A stretch of DNA of 64,000 bases from Pelagibius sp965227505 (GCF_965227505.1 NZ_OZ245757.1:5146001-5210000); one strand, 5' to 3'. Positions 35,134 to 44,028 are shown, counted from the first letter of the stretch. Numbers and translations: made by a program. Notes: generated by a model not told the origin, from the letters alone.

Positions 35134-37275
35134 ATGACGGTAGAAGCAGTCACCCTATCCGATGCGGAAACACCGCTTGACGTGCTTCGGCGCTATCTGG
35201 ACAGCGATAACGAGGTCTTGCGGAGTGCAGCGGTCAGGGCCCTGCCGGGGGTCCTGGCCGACACGCAGGCCATGCGGGGGCCTCTGATCGCCGCTTTGTT
35301 GGACCCGGACCCCGATGTTCGCGGCGATGCGATGGAGGCGCTGGCGGAGATCGCGCGGCCTGAGGATGCCGATACGATCCGCCGTTCGCTGGCGGGTGAT
35401 CCGGTACGCGAGGTGAAGCTGGCGGCTGTTGCTGCGCTGGCCCGCCTCGATGACCGGGCATCGGTCGGCCTGCTGCGGTCGCTGGTCCTGTCCCGCTGCG
35501 AGGAGGACGTTGCCTGGGAAGACGAAGGGGGCGATTGGGAAGACTGGCTCGACGTGCAGATTGCAGCCATCGCGGCGCTGGGCGAGATGCGAGTTGGCGA
35601 AGCGATTGAGGACCTGATCGCTGCGCGGGCCGACGAGCTGGGACAGGCTCTCGACGTTCAGGTCTTCGAGGCTCTGGGCCGGATGGGGGCCGCGGGTGTC
35701 GAGCAGCTGTTGGCTGTGATCCGGACCGAAGACGGCCTCGCCCGTCAGCGGGCTGCGGAGGCTCTGGCCCGCGTATCGCCCGAGACGCTGGTGCCGCATA
35801 TCGACGGCTTGCTGGCCAGTGAGGACCCGCAGCTGCGGGTTATTGCCTTGAGCGCCCTGGCGCCGGATGACAGGCGCATACGCGAAAGCGTCATCAAGGA
35901 CCCGGACGCGGCGGTGCGGCTCGCCGCCTTGCACCGCACCGCTCCGCTCGATCCTGATCTGGCGTTGCGGGCGCTGACCGACAAAGCGCCGGAAGTGCAG
36001 GCCGCCGCGCTCGGACATCTCCAGCCGCCGGCGGTGCCGGCCCTGCGTGAAGCCCTGGTCGACAACATGCTGGCCTGGCTCGACACCGCTCCCGCTGTGC
36101 TCATGACGGCGGCGGCGCGGCACCTGCCGGCCTTGGCGCCGGACCGTGCCGAAGAGCCGGTTCTGGCTTTGATCGCGGACAAGGACCGCCCCTTGGAGGC
36201 GCGGGTCGCCGGCGTTGCCGCCCTGGGCGCGGCCGGACCGACCGTCGCCACCGAGACCTTCGTCGATCTTCTGGCGAACCCTGCGCAGCAGGTCCGCGCC
36301 GCCGCACTCGTGATCCTGCGCGCGCGTGCCCGGGATGAAGACATCACCGCTGTCGAGGCGATTGCGGAGGCCATCGCTGGAACCCTTCTTTCGCACGACG
36401 CCGCCGTTATCGCGCCCGATGGCGAGGAAGACGGCCGGGACGCTTCGGCGCCGAAAGGCGAGGGGGCGGGAGCCGGCCGCATCCGCATCACGCCCGAAGG
36501 GGACATCGTCGCGATGGACCCGGCCGCCCCTGCGGATGAGGGCGGTCAGTCGACGCTTTCGTCGATCCTGGGCGACACGACGGCGCCGGAGCCCGCTATG
36601 GCCGAGGACACGCCCGAGGAGACGGGCGCGAAGCGGCGCAAACGCAGGGCGGTCGAGGGACCCCGCGAGGTTGCAGAGACACTGTGCCGCGACACGCTGC
36701 AGACCTGCGCGGATCTGGGCCTGGAGCGCATCGAGGCGGCAATCCTGACGAAAGTGCAGGACAGTGCCGTGCAGCAGCGCCGCGCCGCCTGGCAGGCGTT
36801 GGCCCGTTACAGCGAGGTATCGGCTGTCTGCGCGGAGTCGCGGGCTGCGGCACACAAGGCCTTTGCAGATGAGGATGCCGTCGTGCGCTTCGCAGCTTTT
36901 GCCGTTCTGGCGCGTCACGGCGGCGGAGCGGAGCTGATCGCCGCAGCCGCAGCGGACCGGGACGCGCTTCTGCGTGCCGCCGCTGTCGCCGCACTGCCAC
37001 CGGAAACCGCTGTGGATCATCTCGCTGACGATGCGCTCACCGTGCGCGGCGCTGCGGTGGAACGTGTCCTGGCCGGCACGTCGGGTGCAACGGTTTCCTC
37101 CGCTGTCGACCGGCTCCTGACGGCGGAGCGGTCGGATACGCTGGCGGCTCTGGCCTCGGCCTCGGAACGGGCGACCGCTGAGGGGCTGAGCAGGCTGTCG
37201 CGCTCGAAGCTGCCGCCGCGCAAGGCACTGGTTCTTCTGAATGCTTTTGCCCAGGTCAAGAGAGTGACTGCATGA
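35134..37275 (+). CDS. HEAT-repeat protein in the iodate-reductase-like operon
   Basis: 713-aa soluble protein built from HEAT/PBS-lyase-like alpha repeats over most of its length (for example LRSAAVRALPGVL, VRGDAMEALAEIA, VKLAAVAALARL, VRAAALVILRARA). An acidic, low-complexity linker lies at about residues 420-510 (EEDGRDASAPKGEG and GDTTAPEPAMAEDTPEE), after which repeats resume. No signal peptide or catalytic motif. It begins 32 bases after the large-subunit stop and overlaps the cupredoxin gene by 4 bases, so it is co-transcribed. Probably a scaffold or a cytoplasmic maturation factor for the molybdoenzyme (inference). Confidence 0.65.
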   Translation: MTVEAVTLSDAETPLDVLRRYLDSDNEVLRSAAVRALPGVLADTQAMRGPLIAALLDPDPDVRGDAMEALAEIARPEDADTIRRSLAGDPVREVKLAAVAALARLDDRASVGLLRSLVLSRCEEDVAWEDEGGDWEDWLDVQIAAIAALGEMRVGEAIEDLIAARADELGQALDVQVFEALGRMGAAGVEQLLAVIRTEDGLARQRAAEALARVSPETLVPHIDGLLASEDPQLRVIALSALAPDDRRIRESVIKDPDAAVRLAALHRTAPLDPDLALRALTDKAPEVQAAALGHLQPPAVPALREALVDNMLAWLDTAPAVLMTAAARHLPALAPDRAEEPVLALIADKDRPLEARVAGVAALGAAGPTVATETFVDLLANPAQQVRAAALVILRARARDEDITAVEAIAEAIAGTLLSHDAAVIAPDGEEDGRDASAPKGEGAGAGRIRITPEGDIVAMDPAAPADEGGQSTLSSILGDTTAPEPAMAEDTPEETGAKRRKRRAVEGPREVAETLCRDTLQTCADLGLERIEAAILTKVQDSAVQQRRAAWQALARYSEVSAVCAESRAAAHKAFADEDAVVRFAAFAVLARHGGGAELIAAAAADRDALLRAAAVAALPPETAVDHLADDALTVRGAAVERVLAGTSGATVSSAVDRLLTAERSDTLAALASASERATAEGLSRLSRSKLPPRKALVLLNAFAQVKRVTA

Positions 37276-37781
37276 CCCTTTCCCCATTCTTCACCCGTCA
37301 ACGGATCGGCCACGTCGGCAAGGCTCTCGCGGTCTGTCTGGCGATGGTCATTGTGGGCGGGATCGGTTTCGCTTTCGGGCAGCAGGCCCACAGGACCGTC
37401 GATCAGATCACCGATTTCTCCGCCACCGCGGCATCGGGCATGTTTCGCTTCGCGCCGGACCTGGTTCGGATTGCACCCGGCGAAACGGTTACCTTCCTGA
37501 ACAGCCGCGGCAGCCATACGGTCAAGACCCAGAAAGGGCTCTGGCCGGAGGGCGCGCCACTGGTCGACATTGCCGGCCAGCTGCGCGCCGACGTGCCCTT
37601 CGATGAACCCGGGCTCTACGGCCTGATCTGCGGGCGGCACGGTCGGTACGGCATGGTCATGCTGGTGGCTGTCGGGGATGTCGAGGTCACGGCGGAGGAT
37701 CTGGACAAGGTGGATACGCTGAGGCTGAGCGCGCTTGCCAAGGCCGGGTTCCGGCGGCTTCTCGGGGAAGTCGCGGAGTAA
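37272..37781 (+). CDS. Pseudoazurin-like cupredoxin
   Basis: 169 aa with an N-terminal signal or anchor helix (VGKALAVCLAMVIVGGIGFAFG). The cupredoxin core MFRFAPDLVRIAPGETVTFLNSRGSHTVKTQ provides the first His ligand, and GLYGLICGRHGRYGMVMLVAVGD gives Cys, His and Met in the C-x2-H-x3-M spacing of a type-1 copper site. Pseudoazurins carry electrons to periplasmic reductases such as nitrite and nitrous oxide reductase. Coupled to the HEAT-repeat gene (ATGA overlap), it is the likely electron partner of the Rieske/molybdoenzyme pair. Confidence 0.78.
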   Translation: MTLSPFFTRQRIGHVGKALAVCLAMVIVGGIGFAFGQQAHRTVDQITDFSATAASGMFRFAPDLVRIAPGETVTFLNSRGSHTVKTQKGLWPEGAPLVDIAGQLRADVPFDEPGLYGLICGRHGRYGMVMLVAVGDVEVTAEDLDKVDTLRLSALAKAGFRRLLGEVAE

Positions 37782-37847
37782 AGCAGGTCGAGACCTAGAC
37801 CTCATGGGCTGTTTTGGCCCTTTCACACCACGTGAGGACAGAAGAAC

Positions 37848-38369
37848 ATGAAGATCGGTTATACAATGGCGGAGGGCCGGGGAGGCGTGGATCTCCTGCT
37901 GGCCGGGCTTGCGGACAGGCTTCAGGCGCGGGGTCTGCGGACCTGCGGGACGGTGCAGATCAATACCGAGTGCGAGGGCCGCGGCCCCTGCGACATGGAC
38001 GTCAGGGTTCTTCCCGACGGCCCGGTCATTCGAATTTCCCAGTCCCTGGGGACGGGCGCGCGCGGGTGCCGCCTCGATCCGAGTGCTCTGGAGTCGGCCG
38101 TGGCCCAGGTCGAGGCCCGTCTTGCGCAGGGTGCCGATGTGTTGATCATCAACAAGTTCGGGCGGCACGAAGCTGAGGGGCACGGGTTTCGCGAGCTGAT
38201 CGCAGACGCTCTTGCCCGGGAGATCCCGATCCTGGTTGGCGTCAACAGGCTTAACGAGTCGGCCTTCCAGGAGTTTGCAGCCGGGCTTGCGCTGCGGCTG
38301 GAGCCGGATGCCGATGCGCTTGCCGGTTGGATCGAGGGCGGACTTCCGCAGTCAAGCGACGCAGCCTGA
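37848..38369 (+). CDS. DUF2478 protein
   Basis: 173 aa matching the DUF2478 pattern: N-terminal IGYTMAEGRGGVDLLLAGLADRLQARGLR, CDMDVRVLPDGPVIRISQSLGTGARGCRLDP, and VLIINKFGRHEAEGHGFRELIADALAREIPILVGV. DUF2478 genes commonly sit beside molybdenum-enzyme or molybdate-uptake genes and have a P-loop-like fold without a proven activity. Its place 66 bases after the cupredoxin suggests a role in cofactor supply for the molybdoenzyme (inference). It ends 10 bases from the convergent tartrate dehydratase gene. Confidence 0.75.
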   Translation: MKIGYTMAEGRGGVDLLLAGLADRLQARGLRTCGTVQINTECEGRGPCDMDVRVLPDGPVIRISQSLGTGARGCRLDPSALESAVAQVEARLAQGADVLIINKFGRHEAEGHGFRELIADALAREIPILVGVNRLNESAFQEFAAGLALRLEPDADALAGWIEGGLPQSSDAA

Positions 38370-38379
38370 AGCAGATCCG

Positions 38380-39579
38380 CTACGCCGCCAGGTCCTTCAT
38401 CACCCCATAGAGATCCGGCTTTCGCTCGAAGCCAATGCCCGGCGCATCGGGCAGGCCGACGCTGGAGTCTTCCACGGGGCAGTCTTCGGCAAATCCGTTG
38501 AAGGGCCAGAAGACGTCCGGATAGCTTTCATTGCCGCCAAGGCCGAGGCCGGCGGCGATGTTGAGGGAGAGCTGGTGCCCCCCGTGGGGAATGCAGCGGC
38601 GCGGTGACCAGCCCTGCGCCTTGAGGACGTCCAACGTCCTCAGGTACTCGACCAGACCGTAGCTGAGCGCACAGTCGAACTGCAGCCAGTCGCGGTCGGG
38701 CCGCATCCCGCCGTAGCGCAGCAGGTTGCGGGCGTCCTGATGGGAGAACAGGTTTTCGCCCGTCGCCATGGGGCCGCTGTAGCAGTCGGACAGCGTGGCC
38801 TGCAGCGCGTAGTCCAGAGGGTCCCCCGCTTCCTCGTACCAGAACAGCCCATAGGGTTCGAGCGCACGGGCGTAGGCCATGGCCGTGTCCAGGTCGAAGC
38901 GCCCGTTGGCGTCGACGGCCAGCCGGTCCGCGGCCCCCACGACCTTGATGGCCGCCTCGATGCGCTTCAGATCCTCCTCCAGCGGGGCGCCGCCGATCTT
39001 CATCTTGCAGACGCTGTAGCCGCGGTCGAGGTAGCTCTGCAGTTCGTCCTGCAGCCCCTTGAGGCCCTTTTCGGGGTAGTAATAGCCACCGGCGGCATAG
39101 ACGAAGACCCTGTCGTCGACCTCCCCCTGGCGGTAGCGGTCCGCAAGCAGGCGGTAGAGCGGCACACCGGCGATCTTGGCCACCGCATCCCAGACGGCCA
39201 TGTCGAGCACGCCGACCGCCACCGAGCGTTCGCCATGCCCACCGGGTTTCTCGTTGGCCATCAGGCAATCCCAGATTCGATGGGGATCGAGGGTCTCATC
39301 GTCCGGGTCCACCAGCGATTGGGGGTCTGCGTTGCGCAGGCGCGGAAGAAAACGCTCACGCAGCAAGCCGCTGGGCGCATAGCGGCCGTTGGAGTTGAAG
39401 CCGTATCCAACCACCGGCTTTCCGTCGCGCACAACGTCGGTCACGACGGCGACGACGCTGACGGTCATCTGGCTGAAGTCGATGTAGGCGTTGCGCAGGT
39501 CCGATTTGATGGGAACTACGGTTTCGCGGACATCGACGATAGATACGGGCGCAGAGGGCCGCGTGATGGTGGCCGTCAT
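38380..39579 (-). CDS. tarD: D(-)-tartrate dehydratase (enolase superfamily, MR subgroup)
   Basis: 399-aa mandelate-racemase/muconate-lactonising-type enzyme. It is closely similar along its length to D-tartrate dehydratase of Bradyrhizobium: NAYIDFSQMTVSVVAVVTDV, GYGFNSNGRYAPSGL, NEKPGGHGERSVAVG, catalytic CKMKIGG (K-x-K), metal ligands in AVDANGRFD, WYEEAGDP and ATGENLFS, and IPHGGHQLSLNIAAGLGLGGNESYP with the catalytic His. It dehydrates D-tartrate to oxaloacetate. Divergent from the aminotransferase gene with a 250-base gap; no transporter for the acid is adjacent. Confidence 0.85.
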   Translation of the reverse strand: MTATITRPSAPVSIVDVRETVVPIKSDLRNAYIDFSQMTVSVVAVVTDVVRDGKPVVGYGFNSNGRYAPSGLLRERFLPRLRNADPQSLVDPDDETLDPHRIWDCLMANEKPGGHGERSVAVGVLDMAVWDAVAKIAGVPLYRLLADRYRQGEVDDRVFVYAAGGYYYPEKGLKGLQDELQSYLDRGYSVCKMKIGGAPLEEDLKRIEAAIKVVGAADRLAVDANGRFDLDTAMAYARALEPYGLFWYEEAGDPLDYALQATLSDCYSGPMATGENLFSHQDARNLLRYGGMRPDRDWLQFDCALSYGLVEYLRTLDVLKAQGWSPRRCIPHGGHQLSLNIAAGLGLGGNESYPDVFWPFNGFAEDCPVEDSSVGLPDAPGIGFERKPDLYGVMKDLAA

Positions 39580-39829
39580 CCTTTGCCTTTCGCTGTCATG
39601 AGCACCTGCGACCGATCATCGATCGATCACGAAGCCGGCGCGGTTGGCGTTCCGGATCGTTCCGGGTTCACGTTCAAAATAGGGAATTCGAGAGCCGAGG
39701 TACAAGGCTTTCGCCGATGCTCTGGGTAGACCCCCTGCGCCCGACGCGCAAGAATGGCGGTTTCGCGCCGCCGGAGGGATCTGGTCTGGGAACCGTACCG
39801 GTCCCGGTTGTTGGAACAGAAGGATGCAG

Positions 39830-41107
39830 ATGATGGACGCCCCGTTTACGCAACAGGACTGGATTGAGCGTGCAGAGCGTGTCTTGCCCGCCGGCGGCTT
39901 CGGCAACTTCGATCCCGGCATCGTTATTCGCGAGGGAAAGGGTGCTCGCGTCTGGGACGAGGACGGGCGGGAGTACATCGATTACCTGATCGGCTCGGGC
40001 CCCATGCTGCTGGGCCACGGTCACCCGGAGGTGCTGGAGGCGACGCGCGAACAGCTCTCCAAAGGGATGACCTTCTTCGCCAACAACGCCCGCGGCATCG
40101 AACTGGCCGAAGAGATCTGCCGGGCGGTCGCCTGTGCCGAGCAGGTGCGCTACGTCAGTTCCGGCGGCGAAGCCGACATGTACGCCATGCGCCTGGCGCG
40201 GGCCTTCACGGGCCGTGACAAGATCCTGAAGTTCGAAGGCGGCTACCACGGCATGTCGGCGGAGGCGCAGATGAGCCTGGCGCCCACCCGCCTGGTCAAC
40301 TTCCCGCTCGCCGTACCGGATTCGGCCGGGATCCCCCAGTCGGTGCGGGACGAGATGCTGGTCGCGCCCTTCAACGACATCGACTTCGCCCGGCAACTGA
40401 TCGCCGAGCATGCCGGGGAGATCGCGGGGATCATCGTCGAGCCGCTGCAGCGCATCATCCCGCCGGCGCCTGGTTTTCTGGAGGCGCTGCGCGAGGAATG
40501 CAGCAAGCACGGCATCGTCCTGGTCTTCGACGAGATCGTCACCGGCTTCCGCTTTGCCTACGGCGGCGCCCAGGAACACTACGGCGTCGTTCCGGACGTC
40601 TGCACCCTGGGGAAGGTCATCGGTGGCGGCTTTCCGCTGGCGGCCATCGCCGGGCGGGCGGACATCATGGCCCACTTCGACAAGGCTAAGGTCGGTGAAG
40701 AGGGCTTTCTGATGCAGCTCGGCACCCTGAGCGGCAACCCGGTGGCCGCTGTCGCCGGGCTGAAAACCATGGAGATCCTGCGCCGGCCCGGCAGCTACGC
40801 GCGTCTGCGGGAAACGGGCGAAACCCTGATGGCGGCCTTCAGCGGGCCCTTGACGGAGGCCGGCTTCGATCATCAGGTCGTGGGCGACCCGACGCTCTTC
40901 GACATCGTGTTCACGCCGAACCCGGTGAAGGATTACCGCGACGTGCTGAAGTCCGACCAGGGCCGTCATGCCCGCTTCAACACGCTGCTGCGCGACTGCG
41001 GCCTGTTCAAGCTGCCGGGCAAGGTCTATCCCTGCCTTGCCCTCACTGCGGAGGACATCGAAGAGACGGCCGAAGCCGTTCGCGAGGCGGCGCGGCGGCT
41101 GGACTGA
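39830..41107 (+). CDS. Class-III aminotransferase, glutamate-1-semialdehyde aminomutase-like
   Basis: 425-aa PLP enzyme: GSGPMLLGHGHPEV, SSGGEADMYAMRLARAFTGRDKILKFEGGYHGM, cofactor-contacting VFDEIVTGFRFAYGG (Asp) and GKVIGGGFPLAAIAG with the Schiff-base Lys. This is the GSAM/4-aminobutyrate-type group often annotated as an aspartate aminotransferase family protein; it is probably not HemL itself. Start: three in-frame ATGs occur (39824, 39830, 39833). AGAAGG abuts the first, so 39830 with a 6-base spacing is the likely start. Divergent from tarD. The substrate is unknown. Confidence 0.75.
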   Translation: MMDAPFTQQDWIERAERVLPAGGFGNFDPGIVIREGKGARVWDEDGREYIDYLIGSGPMLLGHGHPEVLEATREQLSKGMTFFANNARGIELAEEICRAVACAEQVRYVSSGGEADMYAMRLARAFTGRDKILKFEGGYHGMSAEAQMSLAPTRLVNFPLAVPDSAGIPQSVRDEMLVAPFNDIDFARQLIAEHAGEIAGIIVEPLQRIIPPAPGFLEALREECSKHGIVLVFDEIVTGFRFAYGGAQEHYGVVPDVCTLGKVIGGGFPLAAIAGRADIMAHFDKAKVGEEGFLMQLGTLSGNPVAAVAGLKTMEILRRPGSYARLRETGETLMAAFSGPLTEAGFDHQVVGDPTLFDIVFTPNPVKDYRDVLKSDQGRHARFNTLLRDCGLFKLPGKVYPCLALTAEDIEETAEAVREAARRLD

Positions 41108-41154
41108 CGGCAGGCGCGGGCCCGGTCCGGCCCCGACACCTCCGGCGGTCCGCT

Positions 41155-41691
41155 CTAGGCGCGGCGCTCCGCCATGCGCTTCGTGAGGTTCGCCAGGTCC
41201 AGTTCCGTCAGGCGGTTCCGGGCGATGGGCAGGACGATGCTGTTTTCTACGGCCAGATGACGGCGTTGGCGTCGGGCGAACTCCGTGAGCCTGGCCCGCA
41301 GGTCGGCGTCGGTGCGCGGGGCTCTGCCCGCCGCCATGCAGGCTTCCAGGCCCTCGACGATGTCCCTTGCCATACGTTCATCGGCGTGGTGCTCCCGGGC
41401 CAGTGCGCTCAGAACCGCTTCGATCTCGTCTTCCGGCGGACAGCGCCGGCGCAGAAGGGGAAACAGGTCCTCCTCTTCGTCCTGGACGTGAAGGGCCATA
41501 TCCCCCGCAAGGAATCCGATGACCTCGCGCGTCAGAGGTTCGTCGGGCGTTGCGGCGTCCGCCAACTCCTCCAGAAGGTTACACAGCGTGCGCTGGCGGA
41601 AATGGTCGGCGAAGATGTAATCCAAGGGCTTTGCCAGCAGGCTTGCCGGCATCGCCTCCAGTCTCGGATGTCTGGCAATGGCAGGTTTCAT
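41155..41691 (-). CDS. Hemerythrin HHE-domain protein of the nar operon
   Basis: 178-aa four-helix protein. Candidate iron ligands are DHFRQR (helix 1), HVQDEEEDLFP (H-x3-E), REHHADERM and HLAVENSIVLP (H-x3-E), the ligand pattern of bacterial hemerythrin-like domains. Such proteins bind O2 or NO, or act in iron-sulfur repair after nitrosative stress. It is the last gene of the minus-strand nitrate reductase operon, 59 bases after the parvulin gene, which fits protection or sensing during denitrification (inference). Confidence 0.8.
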   Translation of the reverse strand: MKPAIARHPRLEAMPASLLAKPLDYIFADHFRQRTLCNLLEELADAATPDEPLTREVIGFLAGDMALHVQDEEEDLFPLLRRRCPPEDEIEAVLSALAREHHADERMARDIVEGLEACMAAGRAPRTDADLRARLTEFARRQRRHLAVENSIVLPIARNRLTELDLANLTKRMAERRA

Positions 41692-41750
41692 GGGCTCGCC
41701 CTCCCGTATTCCTAACCTGGGCCGGACCCTTCACGGGCCTCTTCATAATC

Positions 41751-42545
41751 TCACTGGACAAGGGGCGTGGCAGCGGCCTCCAAGGTAACACCGGAAATCT
41801 CTGCACGCCCCGCCAGGATGCGGATGTACTGAGCCACCGCACGCTGCCAGCTCGCTGTCTGCAGATAGTCGGCAATGCGGTCATGCACGGCATCGAACGG
41901 CAGTTGCCGGCCTTCGAAACGGCGGTCGAGCCGCAGCACGTGCACTCCGTAGCGGCTGCGTACCGGCAGCGGACAAAGCTGCCCTTCCTCCAGATTGCAG
42001 AGAAAGGTCTCGAACTCCGGCACCGTGTCGCCGCGGGCCACCTGACCCAGGCGGCCGCCGTCTCTGGCCGAGGAACAGTCGGACAGCTCCCGGGCCAGCC
42101 TGTCAAAGGCGGCGGGGTCCTGCTGTAGGGTGGCAATGGCGGCTTCGGCCTTGGAGACCGCGTTGTCGTAGGCGGATTGATCGTCCGGTGCTGCCGCAAA
42201 CAGAATATGTGCCGCTTCGTAGAGGTCGGGGCTGCGGAACCGTGGTGTGTTGTTGTCGTAGTAACGCCGGCAGGATACGGCATCGGCTTGCGGGACCGTG
42301 ACATTGGCCTCCAGGAGTTGGCGGATCAGCGCGTCGTCTTCAGCCTCTCTGCGACCGTTCCCGTCCGCCCGCCGGACAGCCGCGATCTCCTGGCGGCGGG
42401 CCTCCTGCAGCAGCAGTTCGCGGATTGCCAGGGCCTCGGCGGCGGCGGCGAGCGCCGCCTCCGGGCGGTCCGCGGGATGGTGCTGCGCCTCCGCCAGCAC
42501 CGCCGCTTCGGGAATCGTCACGTCGTTGATGCGGATCGCTTGCAT
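41751..42545 (-). CDS. Parvulin-type peptidyl-prolyl isomerase of the nar operon
   Basis: 264-aa NifM/PpiC-like protein without a signal peptide. The C-terminal parvulin domain shows EAAHILFAAAPDD (about residue 109), FDRLARELSDCSSARDGGRLGQVARGDTVPEFE and RYGVHVLRLDRRF. The N-terminal ~100 residues are helical, as in NifM. A PpiC-type gene directly follows narI in Pseudomonas aeruginosa as well, so it is probably a folding factor for NarGH. It lies 4 bases after narI. Confidence 0.82.
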   Translation of the reverse strand: MQAIRINDVTIPEAAVLAEAQHHPADRPEAALAAAAEALAIRELLLQEARRQEIAAVRRADGNGRREAEDDALIRQLLEANVTVPQADAVSCRRYYDNNTPRFRSPDLYEAAHILFAAAPDDQSAYDNAVSKAEAAIATLQQDPAAFDRLARELSDCSSARDGGRLGQVARGDTVPEFETFLCNLEEGQLCPLPVRSRYGVHVLRLDRRFEGRQLPFDAVHDRIADYLQTASWQRAVAQYIRILAGRAEISGVTLEAAATPLVQ

Positions 42546-42549
42546 GACC

Positions 42550-43299
42550 TTACTCCGCCGGGCTGCCCAGGCCCCGGGCGGGCGCCTGCTCGGTTGCCTG
42601 CACTTGCGGTGCGCTGGACCGCGCGCGGACGACCTGATAGCCCGGCCGCCAGAGATAGCGCATCGGCACGCTCAGCATGTGCACAAGGCGGGTAAAGGGA
42701 AAAATCAGGAATATGGTGAGGCCCAGGAAGAGGTGCAGCTTGAAGATGGGGTGCGCGCCCGCGACGTAGTCTGCTGCCGTAAAGTTGAAGGTGAAAATCC
42801 CCTGTGCCCATGCCATGAAGCGCACCATTTCCTCGCCATCGAGATGGCCGAGAGAGATGGGAATGGTCGCCAGGCCCAACGCCAGCTGCAGCCATAGCAG
42901 CAGGATGATGGCGTTGTCGCCAAAGCTGGAGGTGGCGCGGATACGGGCGTCGAAGAGCCGACGGTGAGCCAGCATGGTCGCCCCGATGAGCGCCAGAATG
43001 CCTGCGATGCCGCCGATGACGATGGCCATGAGCTGCTTGAAGCTGTGGCTGATACCGACGAGATCGAACAGCGCGATGGGCGTCAGGAGCCCGATCAGAT
43101 GGCCGAAAAAGACGATCAGCACACCGGCGTGAAACAGCACCGAGCCCACCACGAGCTGACGCCGCCGCAGCAGCTGGCTGGAGCCGGAACGCCAGGTGTA
43201 GGGCTCGCGCTCATAGCGAAAGATCGAACCCAGGATCATGATGGCGAGGCAGATGTAGGGATAGATGCCAAAGAAGAAAGTGTTGAGGAATGAGGCCAT
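42550..43299 (-). CDS. narI: Respiratory nitrate reductase gamma subunit (cytochrome b)
   Basis: 249-aa five-helix membrane protein anchoring NarGH and oxidising quinol at the periplasmic side. It begins MASFLNTFFFGIYPYICLAIMILGS. Haem-ligand histidines are visible in SVLFHAGVLIVFFGHLIGL (proximal pair) and in the C-terminal HPIFKLHLFLGLTIFLIFPFTRLVHML. Length is a little above the E. coli protein (225 aa) owing to a C-terminal tail. It starts 12 bases after narJ. Confidence 0.93.
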   Translation of the reverse strand: MASFLNTFFFGIYPYICLAIMILGSIFRYEREPYTWRSGSSQLLRRRQLVVGSVLFHAGVLIVFFGHLIGLLTPIALFDLVGISHSFKQLMAIVIGGIAGILALIGATMLAHRRLFDARIRATSSFGDNAIILLLWLQLALGLATIPISLGHLDGEEMVRFMAWAQGIFTFNFTAADYVAGAHPIFKLHLFLGLTIFLIFPFTRLVHMLSVPMRYLWRPGYQVVRARSSAPQVQATEQAPARGLGSPAE

Positions 43300-43311
43300 G
43301 ACGCTTGCTCC

Positions 43312-44028
43312 TTACGGCCGGCCGGTGGACCGGCCGGGTTGGCGGGCGGTGCTGTCGATTCGGGCGAGGGTCTCCCGCGCGGCCGGGCAGCCGCCCCCGG
43401 GCGCGGCGCCGGGTCCGAAGGTGACCGGCTGGTCCTCCCAGGCCCGGTCCAGCGCTGCGAGGTCGTTCGGGTCGTCGTCGCTTTCGGCCAGGAGGCTCTC
43501 AATCGCCTCCTTCGACGGCTTTCCCCGGGCAATGCTTTCCAAGGCGAGGAACACCCAGGCGTAGGCGCTCTTGCGCTTGCGCAGCCGCTCGCCCAGCGCG
43601 CTGATCACGTGCAGCGGCTGGCCCAGCAGCTCACGCGCCTCCGGCAGGGGCCGTGCGGCGAGGAACTCCAGGAAGAGCGGCAGGAAATCCGGCAGTTCCC
43701 GGGCCGAGAGGTGGAGCCCGTGGCGGGCGTAGTGATCCGCCAGATCGACCATCGCCTGGCCACGGTCGCGGCTTTCGCCATGGATATGCTCGAAAAGGTG
43801 CAGGGAGAGCGAGCGGCTCCGGTCGAACAGCAGGACGTAGCGGGCCTGCAGATCGTAGAGATCGCCGGCGGCAATTTCGTCCAACAGCTTCGAAAGGCCG
43901 GACATGCAGGCGGCTGGGACCAGTTCTTCCTGTGCCAGCACCTCTTTCATGGCTGCGGCGGCAGCCTGCAGTTCCTCTTCCGGATAAGACAAGAGGAGCG
44001 AGAGAACCTTGAAGGTCTTGGCCATCAC
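43312..44028 (-). CDS. narJ: Nitrate reductase molybdenum cofactor assembly chaperone
   Basis: 238-aa all-helical TorD/NarJ-family chaperone needed for cofactor insertion into NarG and membrane attachment. The family stretch is YVLLFDRSRSLSLHLFEHIHGESRDRGQAM (about residues 64-93), followed by ELPDFLPLFLEFLA. The start overlaps the narH stop (44025-44028). The Pro/Gly/Arg-rich C-terminal tail (GPGAAPGGGCPAARE) is longer than usual. Confidence 0.92.
   Translation of the reverse strand: MMAKTFKVLSLLLSYPEEELQAAAAAMKEVLAQEELVPAACMSGLSKLLDEIAAGDLYDLQARYVLLFDRSRSLSLHLFEHIHGESRDRGQAMVDLADHYARHGLHLSARELPDFLPLFLEFLAARPLPEARELLGQPLHVISALGERLRKRKSAYAWVFLALESIARGKPSKEAIESLLAESDDDPNDLAALDRAWEDQPVTFGPGAAPGGGCPAARETLARIDSTARQPGRSTGRP

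Noticed and set aside
37806..37823. terminator GGGC-tgtttt-GCCC-ttt after the cupredoxin gene
   Set aside because: Stem of only four base pairs; co-transcription with DUF2478 is at least as likely.
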